Position numbers and translations under genes: made by a program. 64,000 nt of DNA from Akkermansiaceae bacterium (GTDB taxonomy: Bacteria; Verrucomicrobiota; Verrucomicrobiia; Verrucomicrobiales; Akkermansiaceae), in assembly GCA_017798145.1 (NCBI GenBank), contig CP059069.1, positions 3,767,226 to 3,831,225 on the forward strand, in the 5' to 3' direction. A model generated the notes under the pieces. The model was given only the letters and a program-made list of their open reading frames with translations. It did not search any database and had not been told where the DNA came from. Numbering within the stretch: the first letter of the stretch is position 1; the number at the start of each line of letters is the position of its first letter. Positions 1 through 8,400 of this stretch are shown in pieces.

Positions 1-50
1 ACCAAGCGGGGGACTTAGATGGGTGCCTCCCACCGAACCCACCAAACACC

Positions 51-1124
51 ATGTCCGATTTCCTTACCGTATCCCGCGAAGCCCACGACTCGCTTGTCAT
101 CGCCGCCTATAAATCCCGTGGATTCACCGAAGAGGAGGCCGTGCTCGGCACGAAGCTCGCAGGCGAGGCCGCCCGCCACGGCATCCGCACCCACCACGCT
201 CTCAAAGCCCTCCACCTTGATCATCTTTTCGGCTCGGCAATCGGCGGCTGCGTCCCAGGCGCCGAGATCGAAGTACTGCCCTCCCGCTTTCCCGCCTCCG
301 AGATCTGGAACGCGAACAAGAAGCTCGGCCAGGCGGTCGCCTACCGCGCCATCGACCGCGCCATCGAACTTGCGGACCAATACGGCATCGCCCAGATCGC
401 CGTGGACAATTCCTTCCACTACCTCTGGGGCGGCGGCTACGTGATGGAGGCCGCCGAGCGCGGCTACTTCGCCTACACGAATTGCACCTCCACCCTCGCC
501 GAGGTGGTTCCTTTCGGCGGGAAATTCCCTACCCTCGGCACCAACCCCCACTCATGGGGCATCCCTTCGCAGGAGGCGAACGGCTTCCCCATCGTCATGG
601 ACTGGGCCACCTCCACCGTTGCCATGGGGCGCGTGCAGGCGCTCAAGCGCGAGGGAAAACAACTCCCTCCCGGCGCCGCCGTGGATAAGAACGGCCAGCC
701 CACGCTGGATCCGAACCAGGTCTCCGCTCTGCTTCCATTCGGCGGCCACAAGGGCTACGGAATGTCCCTTCTCAACGAGATTTTCGGCGGCCTGATTGGC
801 GGCTCCATCCCCACCATCCGCGGCCGCGAGATCGCGGACAAGGAGGAGAAAACCACCACCGTGTTCTATTTCCACGTCATCCATCCAGAAGCGCTCTCGG
901 GCAGGAACTTTGCGAAAGGCCGCACCCAGATCGAGAATCTCAAAGCGGTGCTCGACGATATCCTCGGCCACGGCAACGACAACGCCATGCTCCCCGGCCA
1001 GATCGAGGCGAACGCCCGCAAGGCATCGGATGAGGCCGGCGGCCTCCATTTCACCCCTGCGGAAATCGCGGAATTCAACGAGCTCGCGCGGGAGATGGGT
1101 GTGGCGGAGTTGGTTGGGCGTTAA
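51..1124 (+). CDS. Ldh family malate/L-lactate-type oxidoreductase
   Basis: A 357-residue cytosolic NAD(P)-dependent 2-hydroxyacid dehydrogenase of the type-2 malate/L-lactate family (Ldh_2 fold, unrelated to the classical Rossmann enzymes). The family's nucleotide-binding and active-site signatures are visible: GTNPHSWGIP near residue 165, MDWATSTVAMG near 180 and LLPFGGHKGYGMSLLNE near 230. The usual S-H-G active-site segment reads T-H48-H49 here, so the catalytic histidine is kept but its flank is atypical. The length fits the family. The ATG at 51 gives a normal N-terminus. The gene faces efp convergently and ends inside a long inverted repeat. The substrate (malate, lactate, ureidoglycolate or a sugar acid) cannot be decided from sequence, and no pathway neighbour helps. 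Confidence 0.9.
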   Translation: MSDFLTVSREAHDSLVIAAYKSRGFTEEEAVLGTKLAGEAARHGIRTHHALKALHLDHLFGSAIGGCVPGAEIEVLPSRFPASEIWNANKKLGQAVAYRAIDRAIELADQYGIAQIAVDNSFHYLWGGGYVMEAAERGYFAYTNCTSTLAEVVPFGGKFPTLGTNPHSWGIPSQEANGFPIVMDWATSTVAMGRVQALKREGKQLPPGAAVDKNGQPTLDPNQVSALLPFGGHKGYGMSLLNEIFGGLIGGSIPTIRGREIADKEEKTTTVFYFHVIHPEALSGRNFAKGRTQIENLKAVLDDILGHGNDNAMLPGQIEANARKASDEAGGLHFTPAEIAEFNELAREMGVAELVGR

Positions 1125-1200
1125 TATGGAGAAGGGGTTTTCAACCCCTTTGCCCTAATATCCTAATGGAAGAAAGGGGTTGAAAACCCCTTCTCCATAT
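1124..1200. terminator. Perfect 28-bp inverted repeat between convergent stops (probable bidirectional terminator)
   Basis: Arms at 1124-1151 and 1173-1200 are perfect reverse complements around a 21-nt centre. Each arm also contains a smaller palindrome (AAGGGGTT-TTC-AACCCCTT), so several hairpins can form. The element runs exactly from the TAA of the plus-strand dehydrogenase to the stop codon of minus-strand efp, which fits a bidirectional transcription terminator. A related element with the same opening sequence occurs at 51911-51998. Confidence 0.75.
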
Positions 1201-1769
1201 CAGTCGTTCGAGCGGCCCTGGTAGGTGCCGTCCTCGGTTTTCACGAGGATGCGCTCGCCCTGGTTGATGAAGAGCGGGACGTTCACGTTCAGGCCGGTCT
1301 CCATGGTGGCTGGCTTGTAGACGTTGTTGGCGGAATCGCCTTTCACGCCTTCCGAGGACTCGGCAACGGTCATCACCATGGTCAGCGGAAGCTCGATGCT
1401 GACGACAAGGCCGTCAGCAATCATGAGGGTGTAGAGCTGGCCTTCGATGAGGTAATCCTTCACCCCTTCGATGAGATCCTCGTAAACGACCATGTCGTCG
1501 TAGGTCTCAGGGTGGAGAAAGTGGTAGCCCTCGGTGTCCTTGTAGGAATACTCGTGACCGATCTTCTCAAGGTGGACGCCTTCCAGCGAGTCGTTTGAGG
1601 TCAGGCGGAGGTTGGAGACCTTCTTGCTGGCCACGCTGCGGATCGACATCTGCACGTAGGAAGCCATGCGCGGAGGGGTCTTGAGCTCATGCTCGATGAC
1701 GAGGCAGACCTCGTTGTTGTGGCGGACTGCATGTCCCTTGCGGAGGTTGATTACGTTGACGCTGGCCAT
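1200..1769 (-). CDS. efp: Elongation factor P with arginine at the tip position
   Basis: A 189-residue elongation factor P, which binds next to the ribosomal P site and relieves stalling at polyproline stretches. It has the full three-domain length and a conserved C-terminal domain (segment ending YKPATMETGLNVNVPLF). A gapless alignment to the E. coli N-terminus, anchored on R10-x-G12, E20 and R44, puts R34 in the loop KTPPRMA at the position normally held by the modified K34 of PGKGQA. The loop is proline-rich and its flanking residues are also unusual. Whether R34 is modified (for example rhamnosylated as in EarP-type EF-P) or bare is unknown; no modification enzyme is present in the window. 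The ATG at 1769 opens a family-typical N-terminus. It is transcribed toward the convergent dehydrogenase gene. Confidence 0.93.
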   Translation of the reverse strand: MASVNVINLRKGHAVRHNNEVCLVIEHELKTPPRMASYVQMSIRSVASKKVSNLRLTSNDSLEGVHLEKIGHEYSYKDTEGYHFLHPETYDDMVVYEDLIEGVKDYLIEGQLYTLMIADGLVVSIELPLTMVMTVAESSEGVKGDSANNVYKPATMETGLNVNVPLFINQGERILVKTEDGTYQGRSND

Positions 1770-1834
1770 AATTGTGTGCGGATGGCGTAAGGGGTCGGAA
1801 GGGGCTTGGCAAGGGATTTCAAGCAGAGTGGCGG

Positions 1835-1863
1835 GTGATCAGTGAGCGGTGATCAGTGGGAAG
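1835..1863. repeat. Intergenic TGATCA-rich repeat, copy 1
   Basis: The 107-bp spacer between efp and the next gene contains two GTGATCAGTG units separated by a GAGCG-type linker, followed by GGAAG. Closely matching copies lie at 3534-3572 and 62982-63009. The TGATCA cores are palindromic. All three copies lie in short spacers upstream of minus-strand genes. Function unknown. Confidence 0.6.
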
Positions 1864-1876
1864 AAAGACCTGCCAA

Positions 1877-2308
1877 TCAGATCGGAAGGTCGTGTTTTGG
1901 GAGTGAGACCCACTTTCGCCGCATCCAGAAAAGCGCTCCCACGATCAGCCAAGTTTGCAGAAATCCCAGTAGGAAAGCAATCCAGTGAATTTCCCAGCGG
2001 ATGGGATCGAGCTTGATCTTGCCTGTCTCGATTTGTTCCAAAATCTCGTTTGAATTTATAATGCCTGTGCGCGTTATCCTGAAGTCTGCCGTACCCTCGA
2101 TAAATGGCATGGAGCGTCCGAAGTAGGAAATGTCACCTCCCACATTGTAGATCACGTTTCCACATACTTCCGATTCCAGTCCGCGCCCGGTTGACCTCGA
2201 CCCAAAACGTCCAAATCCGACGCCCCGAATAAAAATCAGTCCGATAAGAATACCTACCAAGTAAACAACCACCGAGATCAGCGAAATGCGCCTGATAGTC
2301 TTTTTCAT
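1877..2308 (-). CDS. Small two-segment membrane protein, unknown function
   Basis: A 143-residue protein starting at the ATG at 2308 (MKKTIRRIS), 17 nt downstream of ribBA and probably co-transcribed with it. A hydrophobic helix at about residues 9-28 follows a basic N-terminus, and a second lies near residues 108-130 before a basic tail (MRRKW). Between them is a soluble, probably extracytoplasmic loop of about 80 residues with glycine-rich and strand-like stretches. The same frame stays open upstream to 2749, but that extension overlaps ribBA and reads like its shadow. No family is recognised. Confidence 0.65.
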   Translation of the reverse strand: MKKTIRRISLISVVVYLVGILIGLIFIRGVGFGRFGSRSTGRGLESEVCGNVIYNVGGDISYFGRSMPFIEGTADFRITRTGIINSNEILEQIETGKIKLDPIRWEIHWIAFLLGFLQTWLIVGALFWMRRKWVSLPKHDLPI

Positions 2309-2325
2309 CGTCGCTGATACGGGCT

Positions 2326-3525
2326 TCACAGCGTGTGTCCCATCCGCAGGCGTTTCGTGTCCAGGTATTTCTGGTTGTGGACGTTGGCGGGGAGGGAGAG
2401 GGGGAGTTGCTCGGTGATCTCCAGGCCGTAGCCTTCCAGCCCGACGACCTTTTTCGGGTTGTTGGTGAGGAGCTTGATGCGGCGGACGCCGAGGTCGTAG
2501 AGGATCTGGGCACCCATGCCGTAATCGCGGAGGTCGGAGGCGAAGCCGAGTTTCTCGTTTGCCTCGATGGTGTCCAGCCCCTGCTCCTGGAGCTTGTAGG
2601 CGTGGATTTTCGCGGGCAGGCCGATGCCGCGCCCCTCCTGGCGGAGGTATAGAAGGACGCCACCATCCTCGGAAATGCGCTTCATCGCCGCGGCGAGCTG
2701 CGGGCCGCAATCGCAGCGCTGGGAGTGGAAAACATCGCCTGTGAGGCATTCGGAATGAACCCGGACGAGAGCCGGCTTTTCCGGGTCGATTTCGCCCTTC
2801 GTCAGAGCGAGATGGTGGGAATCGTCCAGGGAAACGGTGAAGAGGTGGCAGTCGAAATCGCCGAACTCCGTGGGCATGAGGATGGTCTGGTCGCGCTTGA
2901 CGAATTTCTCCGAGCGGCGGCGGTATTCGATGAGCTGCGCGATGGTGCAGGCTTTCAACCCGTGCTTTTCCTGATATTCCCCGAGATCGCCGACACGGGC
3001 CATGTTGCCATGCTCGTCCATGATCTCGCAGATCACGCCTGCGGGCGGTAGGCCGGCGAGTTTCACGAGGTCGATGGCTGCCTCGGTGTGGCCGGCACGG
3101 CGAAGGACGCCGCCCGCCATCGACTGGAGCGGGAAGATGTGCCCCGGTTTCACGAAGGCATCGGCATGGGCGGCGGAGTCGGCGAGCAGGCGTATGGTCA
3201 GCGCCCTGTCGGCGGCGGAAATCCCGGTGGTGATGCCTTGCGCGGCATCCACGGAAATGGTGAACGCGGTTTTCATGCCCTCCAGGTTGCGGCGGGTCAT
3301 CTGCGGGAGATCGAGCTCCTCGGCGCGCTCGTGGGTGATGGGCGCGCAGATCAGGCCGCGTCCGTGGACGGCCATGAAATTGACCATTTCCTTGGTGCAG
3401 AGCGAGGCGGCGCCCACGAGATCCGCCTCGTTTTCGCGGGACGGATCGTCGGCGACGATCACAAGTTTCCCTGCGTGGATTTCCGCAATGATCTCGTCGA
3501 TGGGATGGAAGGTGAGGGAAGGCAT
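2326..3525 (-). CDS. ribBA: Bifunctional DHBP synthase / GTP cyclohydrolase II
   Basis: A 399-residue fused riboflavin enzyme. The N-terminal half (about 1-205) is 3,4-dihydroxy-2-butanone-4-phosphate synthase, making the four-carbon unit from ribulose-5-phosphate; it carries the metal/active-site block DDPSRENEADL and the HIFPL and GHTEA segments. The C-terminal half is GTP cyclohydrolase II, opening the GTP ring in the first committed step; it shows the zinc-binding CLTGDVFHSQRCDCG cluster and the RQEGRGIGL phosphate-binding loop. Both domains look intact. No other rib gene is adjacent. The 75-nt upstream spacer is too short for an FMN riboswitch and instead contains an intergenic repeat. 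A small membrane-protein gene follows at 17 nt. Confidence 0.97.
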   Translation of the reverse strand: MPSLTFHPIDEIIAEIHAGKLVIVADDPSRENEADLVGAASLCTKEMVNFMAVHGRGLICAPITHERAEELDLPQMTRRNLEGMKTAFTISVDAAQGITTGISAADRALTIRLLADSAAHADAFVKPGHIFPLQSMAGGVLRRAGHTEAAIDLVKLAGLPPAGVICEIMDEHGNMARVGDLGEYQEKHGLKACTIAQLIEYRRRSEKFVKRDQTILMPTEFGDFDCHLFTVSLDDSHHLALTKGEIDPEKPALVRVHSECLTGDVFHSQRCDCGPQLAAAMKRISEDGGVLLYLRQEGRGIGLPAKIHAYKLQEQGLDTIEANEKLGFASDLRDYGMGAQILYDLGVRRIKLLTNNPKKVVGLEGYGLEITEQLPLSLPANVHNQKYLDTKRLRMGHTL

Positions 3526-3533
3526 GGAAGAAG

Positions 3534-3572
3534 TGATAAGTGAGCGGTGATGAGTGATCAGTGGAAGAGGCG
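3534..3572. repeat. Intergenic TGATCA-rich repeat, copy 2
   Basis: Lies between the ribBA start and the yqgE stop. It contains GTGATAAGTGAGCGGTGATG followed by AGTGATCAGTGGAAGAGGCG. The second half is shared with the copy at 62982-63009, and the first half resembles the copy at 1835-1863, so this copy bridges the other two. Confidence 0.6.
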
Positions 3573-3600
3573 TGAAAGGGAAGCCCGTAGGGTTTGAAAT

Positions 3601-4167
3601 TCAGTTGAGGAATGGGTTTTGCGGGGCTTGGGAGAGGAGGTGGTGGTAGGGGGAGATCCCTTTGAGCAGGTTTGTCCAGAGGGTGAGATCGTGCTCCATG
3701 GCGAGGATCTCTCCGGAGGGGCGGAGGGTGATCCAGGTGTTGCGCTGCAGTTCGTTCTCAAGCTGGCCGGGCGACCAGGCGGAGTGGCCGATCGTGGCGC
3801 GGATGATGTGATCGCCTTTTGCCACAAGTTTGGCCGCCGCTTCCAGGGAGATGTGGGTGCGGTGGCGGATGCCGGTTTCCCCGGCGAGCGAGAATGCGGA
3901 GAAGGAAAGCTCACCGGACGAGAGCGGGCCGCCGTGATGCACGGGCAGGTGGGCCAGGGATTTGAACTCCGGGCCTTTGAGCAGGTCTCCGACCGTGTTG
4001 CCGGTGGGATGGTTGATGATGATGCCGTGTGCGCCGGTCGTGGAGCTATGCTCGATGAGCAGGATCACCGAGCGATCGAAGGTGCCGTCCGCCAGCGCCG
4101 GAGAGGCGAGCAGCAGCCGCCCGCCCAGCGAGATGGGTTGTTCGGAGGTTGATGGCTCGTCGGGCAC
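3601..4167 (-). CDS. YqgE/AlgH family protein
   Basis: A 188-residue member of the YqgE/AlgH (UPF0301) family, a widespread cytosolic fold whose biochemical role is unsettled. Recognisable blocks are the N-terminal GGRLLLASPAL with DGTFDRSVILL, the GAHGIIINHPTG loop, and HHGGPLSSGELSF in the centre. The length matches the family. The ATG at 4167 gives a short leader (MPDEPSTSEQP) before the conserved start. It is the third of several minus-strand genes, with 45 nt separating it from the zinc-finger-like gene upstream in transcription. Family assignment is firm; function is not. Confidence 0.9.
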   Translation of the reverse strand: MPDEPSTSEQPISLGGRLLLASPALADGTFDRSVILLIEHSSTTGAHGIIINHPTGNTVGDLLKGPEFKSLAHLPVHHGGPLSSGELSFSAFSLAGETGIRHRTHISLEAAAKLVAKGDHIIRATIGHSAWSPGQLENELQRNTWITLRPSGEILAMEHDLTLWTNLLKGISPYHHLLSQAPQNPFLN

Positions 4168-4212
4168 GCCGGGAGCTTCGCGCCGGATGGGGGAAACATC
4201 AAGGACGATGGA

Positions 4213-4746
4213 TCAGCCTTGGAGGTATGCGATGGCCACGGCTTTGGACGGGTGGTTCGCTAGATCCGCACGGAGGTCGGCGAGCCGTTGGTGGAGTTCT
4301 CCGCCGAGCTTTTCCCTCAACATCGATTCGTAGGAATGTTCACGGCTTTCATCCCGGATCGCCTTTTGCCAAGGGCTCGTGAAAACCAGATGCAGTTCCT
4401 GATGGAGGTTTCCTGCGGTGAGTGCCTCCCATTCGCCGGGATCAAGCCAGATGCCGCCGGTGACGGATCGCTCGATACGGAAATCCAGGCCGTGGCCGAC
4501 CTTGTATCGGCTCATGATGGTGCCGCTTTCCGGACAGAACTTGGCTGTGTCGTCAAACTCGCTGCGCGGCAGCTCATGTGTCTCATGGTGGCCGTGATCC
4601 GCCTCGGGCGGCAGGCTGCGCTGCCAGAGCCAATAGCATTCCGCCGGGATCCAGAGGCCTCCGGTTTCCGGGCAGCGGTAGGCATTCAGTCCTTCCGGAA
4701 GGGTGACCGACTCAAGGGGTGTGTGGTTTCCCAGCGGGCTGTTCAT
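4213..4746 (-). CDS. Degenerate TFIIB-type zinc-finger-like protein
   Basis: A 177-residue protein read from the ATG at 4746 (MNSPLGNHTPLE). Two segments resemble the zf-TFIIB domain, usually CPxC plus CPxCGGVWLDPGEL. The first is YRCPETGGLWIPAECYWLW near residue 27; the second runs from FCPESGTIMSRYK to SVTGGIWLDPGEWEAL at roughly residues 70-112. The framework GGxWLDPGE is kept, but the paired cysteines are largely lost: CPES replaces CPxC, and SVTGG replaces CxxCGG. The C-terminal 60 residues are charged and helical. It probably binds zinc poorly or not at all. The reading frame continues upstream without a convincing start. Likely cytosolic; function unknown. Confidence 0.7.
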   Translation of the reverse strand: MNSPLGNHTPLESVTLPEGLNAYRCPETGGLWIPAECYWLWQRSLPPEADHGHHETHELPRSEFDDTAKFCPESGTIMSRYKVGHGLDFRIERSVTGGIWLDPGEWEALTAGNLHQELHLVFTSPWQKAIRDESREHSYESMLREKLGGELHQRLADLRADLANHPSKAVAIAYLQG

Positions 4747-4822
4747 CTTGTGAATTGAGTTGCGATGTTTGGAGTGTTGCAATCCCGGATGCCGGAGAAA
4801 CAACGATTCTGGAGGATGAAAC

Positions 4823-5833
4823 CTACCCTCGGAAGTCACCCCGGCACCTTTCCTCTGGGGGGACCTGTTTTCCGGTATCTTCCACGGGATGGGTGTAGAG
4901 GTATCGCCAGACATCCTCGTAGAGATACTTCCCGTCCTTCCCTTTCGGGGAAGCGGCACCGGGGCTTGAGGCGCTGTGGGCGCGATCGGCATTGCCGCCG
5001 ACATCGACCGAGGAAATCAGGCGGCGGGAGTTTCCGTAAGGCGGCTTGGCATCGTCAACGCTGACGATGGGGCCGAACTCATGAAGGCCGAGCATCAGCC
5101 AGGAGCGGCAGTAGTGGTGGGCGCCCCAGCCTGCGTCCCCGGTGTGGGTGAAACCGAAGAACCGCTCGGGCGGCGTGGCGGACTTCATGCCCTGCCATTT
5201 CTCCGTCTGGTCGCGCGGGCCGGAGAGCATCACCACCCGGGCGACGCGCACTTCCTTCGCCAAGCGCGCGGAGGTGGTGGAGCCGTGGGAGGCGCCTGTC
5301 AGGATGACCTTTTCCCAATCAAGCCCCTTGCCGTCGCGCGAGAGGAACTGCTTCCAGTTTCCGTCGGGGTGTTTCCTATCGAGAAATTTCACGAACTGGT
5401 AGGAGCGCTCCATCAGTCCATCGGGCTTGGGGATGTCGATGAGTTTCGAATGGTCCTCGCCGGTCGCGGCCTCGAGGCGGATGCCGGAGAAATGGTCGTC
5501 GTCACCCTCCTTGCGGAGCTTGTCCATTTTCCCGAACCATTCGCGCGGGTAGGTGACCTGAATCGCGTGGTGGCCATAGGAGCTGAGGCGGTCGAATAGT
5601 TCCTTTGGCGGTGCCATCAGCCAGATGACCAGATAGCCGCTGGCCTTCACGCGGGTATCGACCATGGCGAGCTGGATGTCGGCGGGCTTGCCCTTGCGGG
5701 TGAAAACGTAGTCGATCTCCGGGTGCTCCTTGGTCCGCGGATCGATCTCCGATGCGCGGGCGGTGATGGAGAACTTCATGCCCTCGGCCAGGAGCGGGGA
5801 GGCCAGGGCGATGAGGAGGATGAGGGTTTTCAT
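4823..5833 (-). CDS. Secreted alpha/beta hydrolase, probable serine esterase
   Basis: A 336-residue protein from the ATG at 5833 with a signal peptide (MKTLILLIALASPLLAEG). It has an alpha/beta-hydrolase layout: a strand with YLVIWLMAPP near residue 70, and the nucleophile elbow GASHGS with S182 near VILTGASHG. Late histidines in FTHTGDAGWGAHHYC could supply the catalytic base. The substrate is unknown. It lies 44 nt upstream of, and in the same direction as, the RNase R gene's 3' end, and 76 nt before the zinc-finger-like gene, so co-transcription with that gene is possible. Longer in-frame starts exist but would add a non-secretory N-terminus overlapping RNase R. Confidence 0.75.
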   Translation of the reverse strand: MKTLILLIALASPLLAEGMKFSITARASEIDPRTKEHPEIDYVFTRKGKPADIQLAMVDTRVKASGYLVIWLMAPPKELFDRLSSYGHHAIQVTYPREWFGKMDKLRKEGDDDHFSGIRLEAATGEDHSKLIDIPKPDGLMERSYQFVKFLDRKHPDGNWKQFLSRDGKGLDWEKVILTGASHGSTTSARLAKEVRVARVVMLSGPRDQTEKWQGMKSATPPERFFGFTHTGDAGWGAHHYCRSWLMLGLHEFGPIVSVDDAKPPYGNSRRLISSVDVGGNADRAHSASSPGAASPKGKDGKYLYEDVWRYLYTHPVEDTGKQVPPEERCRGDFRG

Positions 5834-5877
5834 GGGTGAATCCTTTTGAGTGCGGCGAGTATCGCCGCAATTGGAAG

Positions 5878-8274
5878 CTATCTCCGCCTCCGCGAGGAGC
5901 TGCCGCGCTTTTTCTGCGGGCCGGTTTTTGCGGCGGGTTTCGGGGTGGGCTTTTTGCCGTGGTGTTTGGCTCCACCGCGCGGGGCGGGGGACTTGCCGGA
6001 CATTTTCACCCCTTCGGTGGTCGGTGCGCCGGCGACGGCGAAATCGACGAAGCGCTTGATCTTGTCGATGGCGATGATGCGGAGGGGCAGCTTCATGCCG
6101 AGGGCGAGGCGTTTCCCGTCGAAGGAAGTCCATGCCATGTTGTGTTGCTCGAAGCGCCAGTTCGAGGAGCGTGGGAGATCCTCGCGCTTGACAACGCCGC
6201 GCACACCCATGTCGGGGATCTCGACCATCAGTCCCATCGGCCTTACGTCGGTGATGACTCCGTCAAAGGTGGTTTCCTCACCTTCGTTTTTGGATTGGTC
6301 TGTGGAGGCGATGAGTTCCAGGTATTCGAGGAGCTTGATCTGCTTGGTCTCGGATTCCGCCTCGGAGGAGGTGCGTTCGGTATCGGAAATGTGGCGGGCG
6401 ATATCGCGGAGATCCGCCTGCGAGGGAGTGCGGTCCGGGTGCTTCGGCGGGTTCTCGAGAAAGGGCTGGAGCGAGCGGTGGACGATGAGATCCGCGTAGC
6501 GGCGGATCGGCGAGGTGAAATGGGTGTAGTCGGTTTTCGCAAGGCCGTAGTGGCCGATGGGATCGGCGGCGTAGGCGGCGCGTTTCAGCGATTTGAGCAG
6601 GCCCAGCTTGATCTGGTGCTCCTCGGCGGTGCCTTTGGAGGAATCCAGCAAGGCCTGGATGTGGGAGCGGTTCGTGAGGTCGCCGGGGGTGTAGCCATAC
6701 TGCTTCGCAGTCTCAGTGTAGTCCATGAGGCGGGACGGATCGGGATCCTCGTGGATGCGGAAAATGGAGGGCTTGGAGCGCTCGCGCAGGATTTTCGCGA
6801 CCGATTGGTTGGCGATGAGCATGCATTCCTCGACGAGTTGGTGGGACTCCGTGTGGACGACGGTGTGCGCCTCGCAGGCGCGGCCGTTCTCATCGAGCTT
6901 GATCTTGATCTCGGTCATCTCGAGGTCGAGGGCACCATTCGCGAAGCGGTTTTTCCGGAGCAGGGAAGCCATTTTCCATGCCTCCTTGACCGATCCGACA
7001 AGGTGCTGATCGGAGCCTTCCGGCGCGCCTTTCCCATCGAGGATGGCCTGTGCCTGCTCGTAGGAAAGCTTGGCGCGGGAGTGGATGACCGCATCGACGA
7101 ACTTCGTGTTGATCACGTGGCCGTCCTTGGAAATTTCCATGATCGCGCACTTCGTCAGGCGATCGACATCCGGCTTGAGCGAGCAGATCCCGTTGGAAAG
7201 CTCGACGGGCAGCATTGGCAGCACGCGATCCACGAGGTAGGTGGAGTTGCCGCGCTCGACGGCTTCCTTGTCCATCGGGGAACCGGGCTTGATGTAATGG
7301 GAAACGTCCGCGATGTGCACTTCCAGGAGCCAGCCGCCCGCCTTGGTCTTGGCGATGTAGATCGCGTCGTCGTGATCCTTCGCGTCGGCGGGGTCGATGG
7401 TGATGACGAGCTTGCTGCGGTGGTCGCGGCGGCGGGCGATCTCCGTCTCGTCGGGTTGTTCGGGGACGGCGCGCGCCTCGCGCAGGACTTCCTCGGGAAA
7501 GGAGGTGCGCAGTCCGTAGCGGGCGATGGTGGAGAGGATATCCACGCCCGCATCGCCCGGCCAACCGAGCACCTCGATCACGCGACCGATCGGCTCTGTC
7601 TTCGCATTCGCCCAGCTTTCCAGATCGACGACAACCGTCTGCCCCGGCTCGGCGGTGGTGTCGCCGGTGATGTTGATGCGTCCGTCGAGCGCTTTGTCAT
7701 CGGTCTCCACCCAAGAGAATTTGTTCTTTTTCCGGAACACCCCGACGATGCGCCCGGAGCGGCGGGAAAGGATCTCGATGACCGCGCCGCGCATCTCCTG
7801 GTCATCCGGAGCCGGGCCGCGCTGGCGGGGTTTCGAGGATGGGCCTGAGGGGGAAATGCGGACGCTATCGCCATCGAGGGCGGTGCCTGTCTTGTCGCGG
7901 GGGATGAAGATGCGGGAGTGGACGGTGAAGTCGATGCCGGAGCCGGCGTTTTCCTCGTCGCCGATGATGGGGTAGAAAAAGGCGTGGCCGTTGGGCAGGA
8001 ACTTGATCGAGCCGGTGAGGGAGCCTTTCGGGGCGGGCTTCGCGGAGGCGGGTTTTGCCGCTGCGGGGGCGGCTTTCTTTTCCTCCTTGGGCTGTGGGAT
8101 GGAATAGAGTCGTTTTCCGCCGCAGACGATGAGCTTGCCCTCGGTGAGGTCGCTCAGCACGCCGCCGAGCTCGCCCTTGCGGTCGCCGGGGATTTCGAGC
8201 TGCTTGGCGATCTGGGTTTTGGAAAATGTTTGCCCCGGGTTCTGCCTGAGGAGTTCGAGTATGGATTCGCGCAT
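5878..8274 (-). CDS. rnr: Ribonuclease R
   Basis: A 798-residue 3'-5' exoribonuclease of the RNase II/R family. Domains in order: winged helix (about 1-65, MRESILELLRQNPG), a linker, cold-shock OB domains, the RNB catalytic domain with the four-aspartate metal signature DPADAKDHDDAIYI, an S1 domain (FDGVITDVRPMGLMVEIPD), and a lysine/arginine-rich tail ending SSSRRRR. It degrades structured RNA processively in RNA quality control. The ATG at 8274 begins exactly at the winged helix; the open frame upstream to 8382 adds non-homologous residues. The length matches RNase R better than RNase II. The basic tail is typical of RNase R and assists structured-RNA unwinding. Confidence 0.96.
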   Translation of the reverse strand: MRESILELLRQNPGQTFSKTQIAKQLEIPGDRKGELGGVLSDLTEGKLIVCGGKRLYSIPQPKEEKKAAPAAAKPASAKPAPKGSLTGSIKFLPNGHAFFYPIIGDEENAGSGIDFTVHSRIFIPRDKTGTALDGDSVRISPSGPSSKPRQRGPAPDDQEMRGAVIEILSRRSGRIVGVFRKKNKFSWVETDDKALDGRINITGDTTAEPGQTVVVDLESWANAKTEPIGRVIEVLGWPGDAGVDILSTIARYGLRTSFPEEVLREARAVPEQPDETEIARRRDHRSKLVITIDPADAKDHDDAIYIAKTKAGGWLLEVHIADVSHYIKPGSPMDKEAVERGNSTYLVDRVLPMLPVELSNGICSLKPDVDRLTKCAIMEISKDGHVINTKFVDAVIHSRAKLSYEQAQAILDGKGAPEGSDQHLVGSVKEAWKMASLLRKNRFANGALDLEMTEIKIKLDENGRACEAHTVVHTESHQLVEECMLIANQSVAKILRERSKPSIFRIHEDPDPSRLMDYTETAKQYGYTPGDLTNRSHIQALLDSSKGTAEEHQIKLGLLKSLKRAAYAADPIGHYGLAKTDYTHFTSPIRRYADLIVHRSLQPFLENPPKHPDRTPSQADLRDIARHISDTERTSSEAESETKQIKLLEYLELIASTDQSKNEGEETTFDGVITDVRPMGLMVEIPDMGVRGVVKREDLPRSSNWRFEQHNMAWTSFDGKRLALGMKLPLRIIAIDKIKRFVDFAVAGAPTTEGVKMSGKSPAPRGGAKHHGKKPTPKPAAKTGPQKKRGSSSRRRR

Positions 8275-8400
8275 GGGGAAGGATTCTGGATGGGGTAGGG
8301 GGCGGAGACTCCGTTCCCCTTTGCCGGATGCGGCAAGGCTAGTTGGATTTCCCGCCCATGCAAGGGTGGGTTGGGGGATCATCCGTTCGTGGCAGGTGGC

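Noticed and set aside
1877..2749. Long minus-strand frame of 290 codons upstream of the small membrane protein
   Set aside because: Its first half overlaps ribBA in another frame and is Pro/Arg-rich shadow; only the part from the ATG at 2308 reads as a protein.
3526..3600. FMN riboswitch upstream of ribBA
   Set aside because: The spacer is only 75 nt and contains the TGATCA repeat; the conserved riboswitch core is not present.
5836..7848. 670-codon plus-strand frame
   Set aside because: It is antisense to rnr, whose motifs are unmistakable; the product is low-complexity Gly/Ala/Arg-rich.
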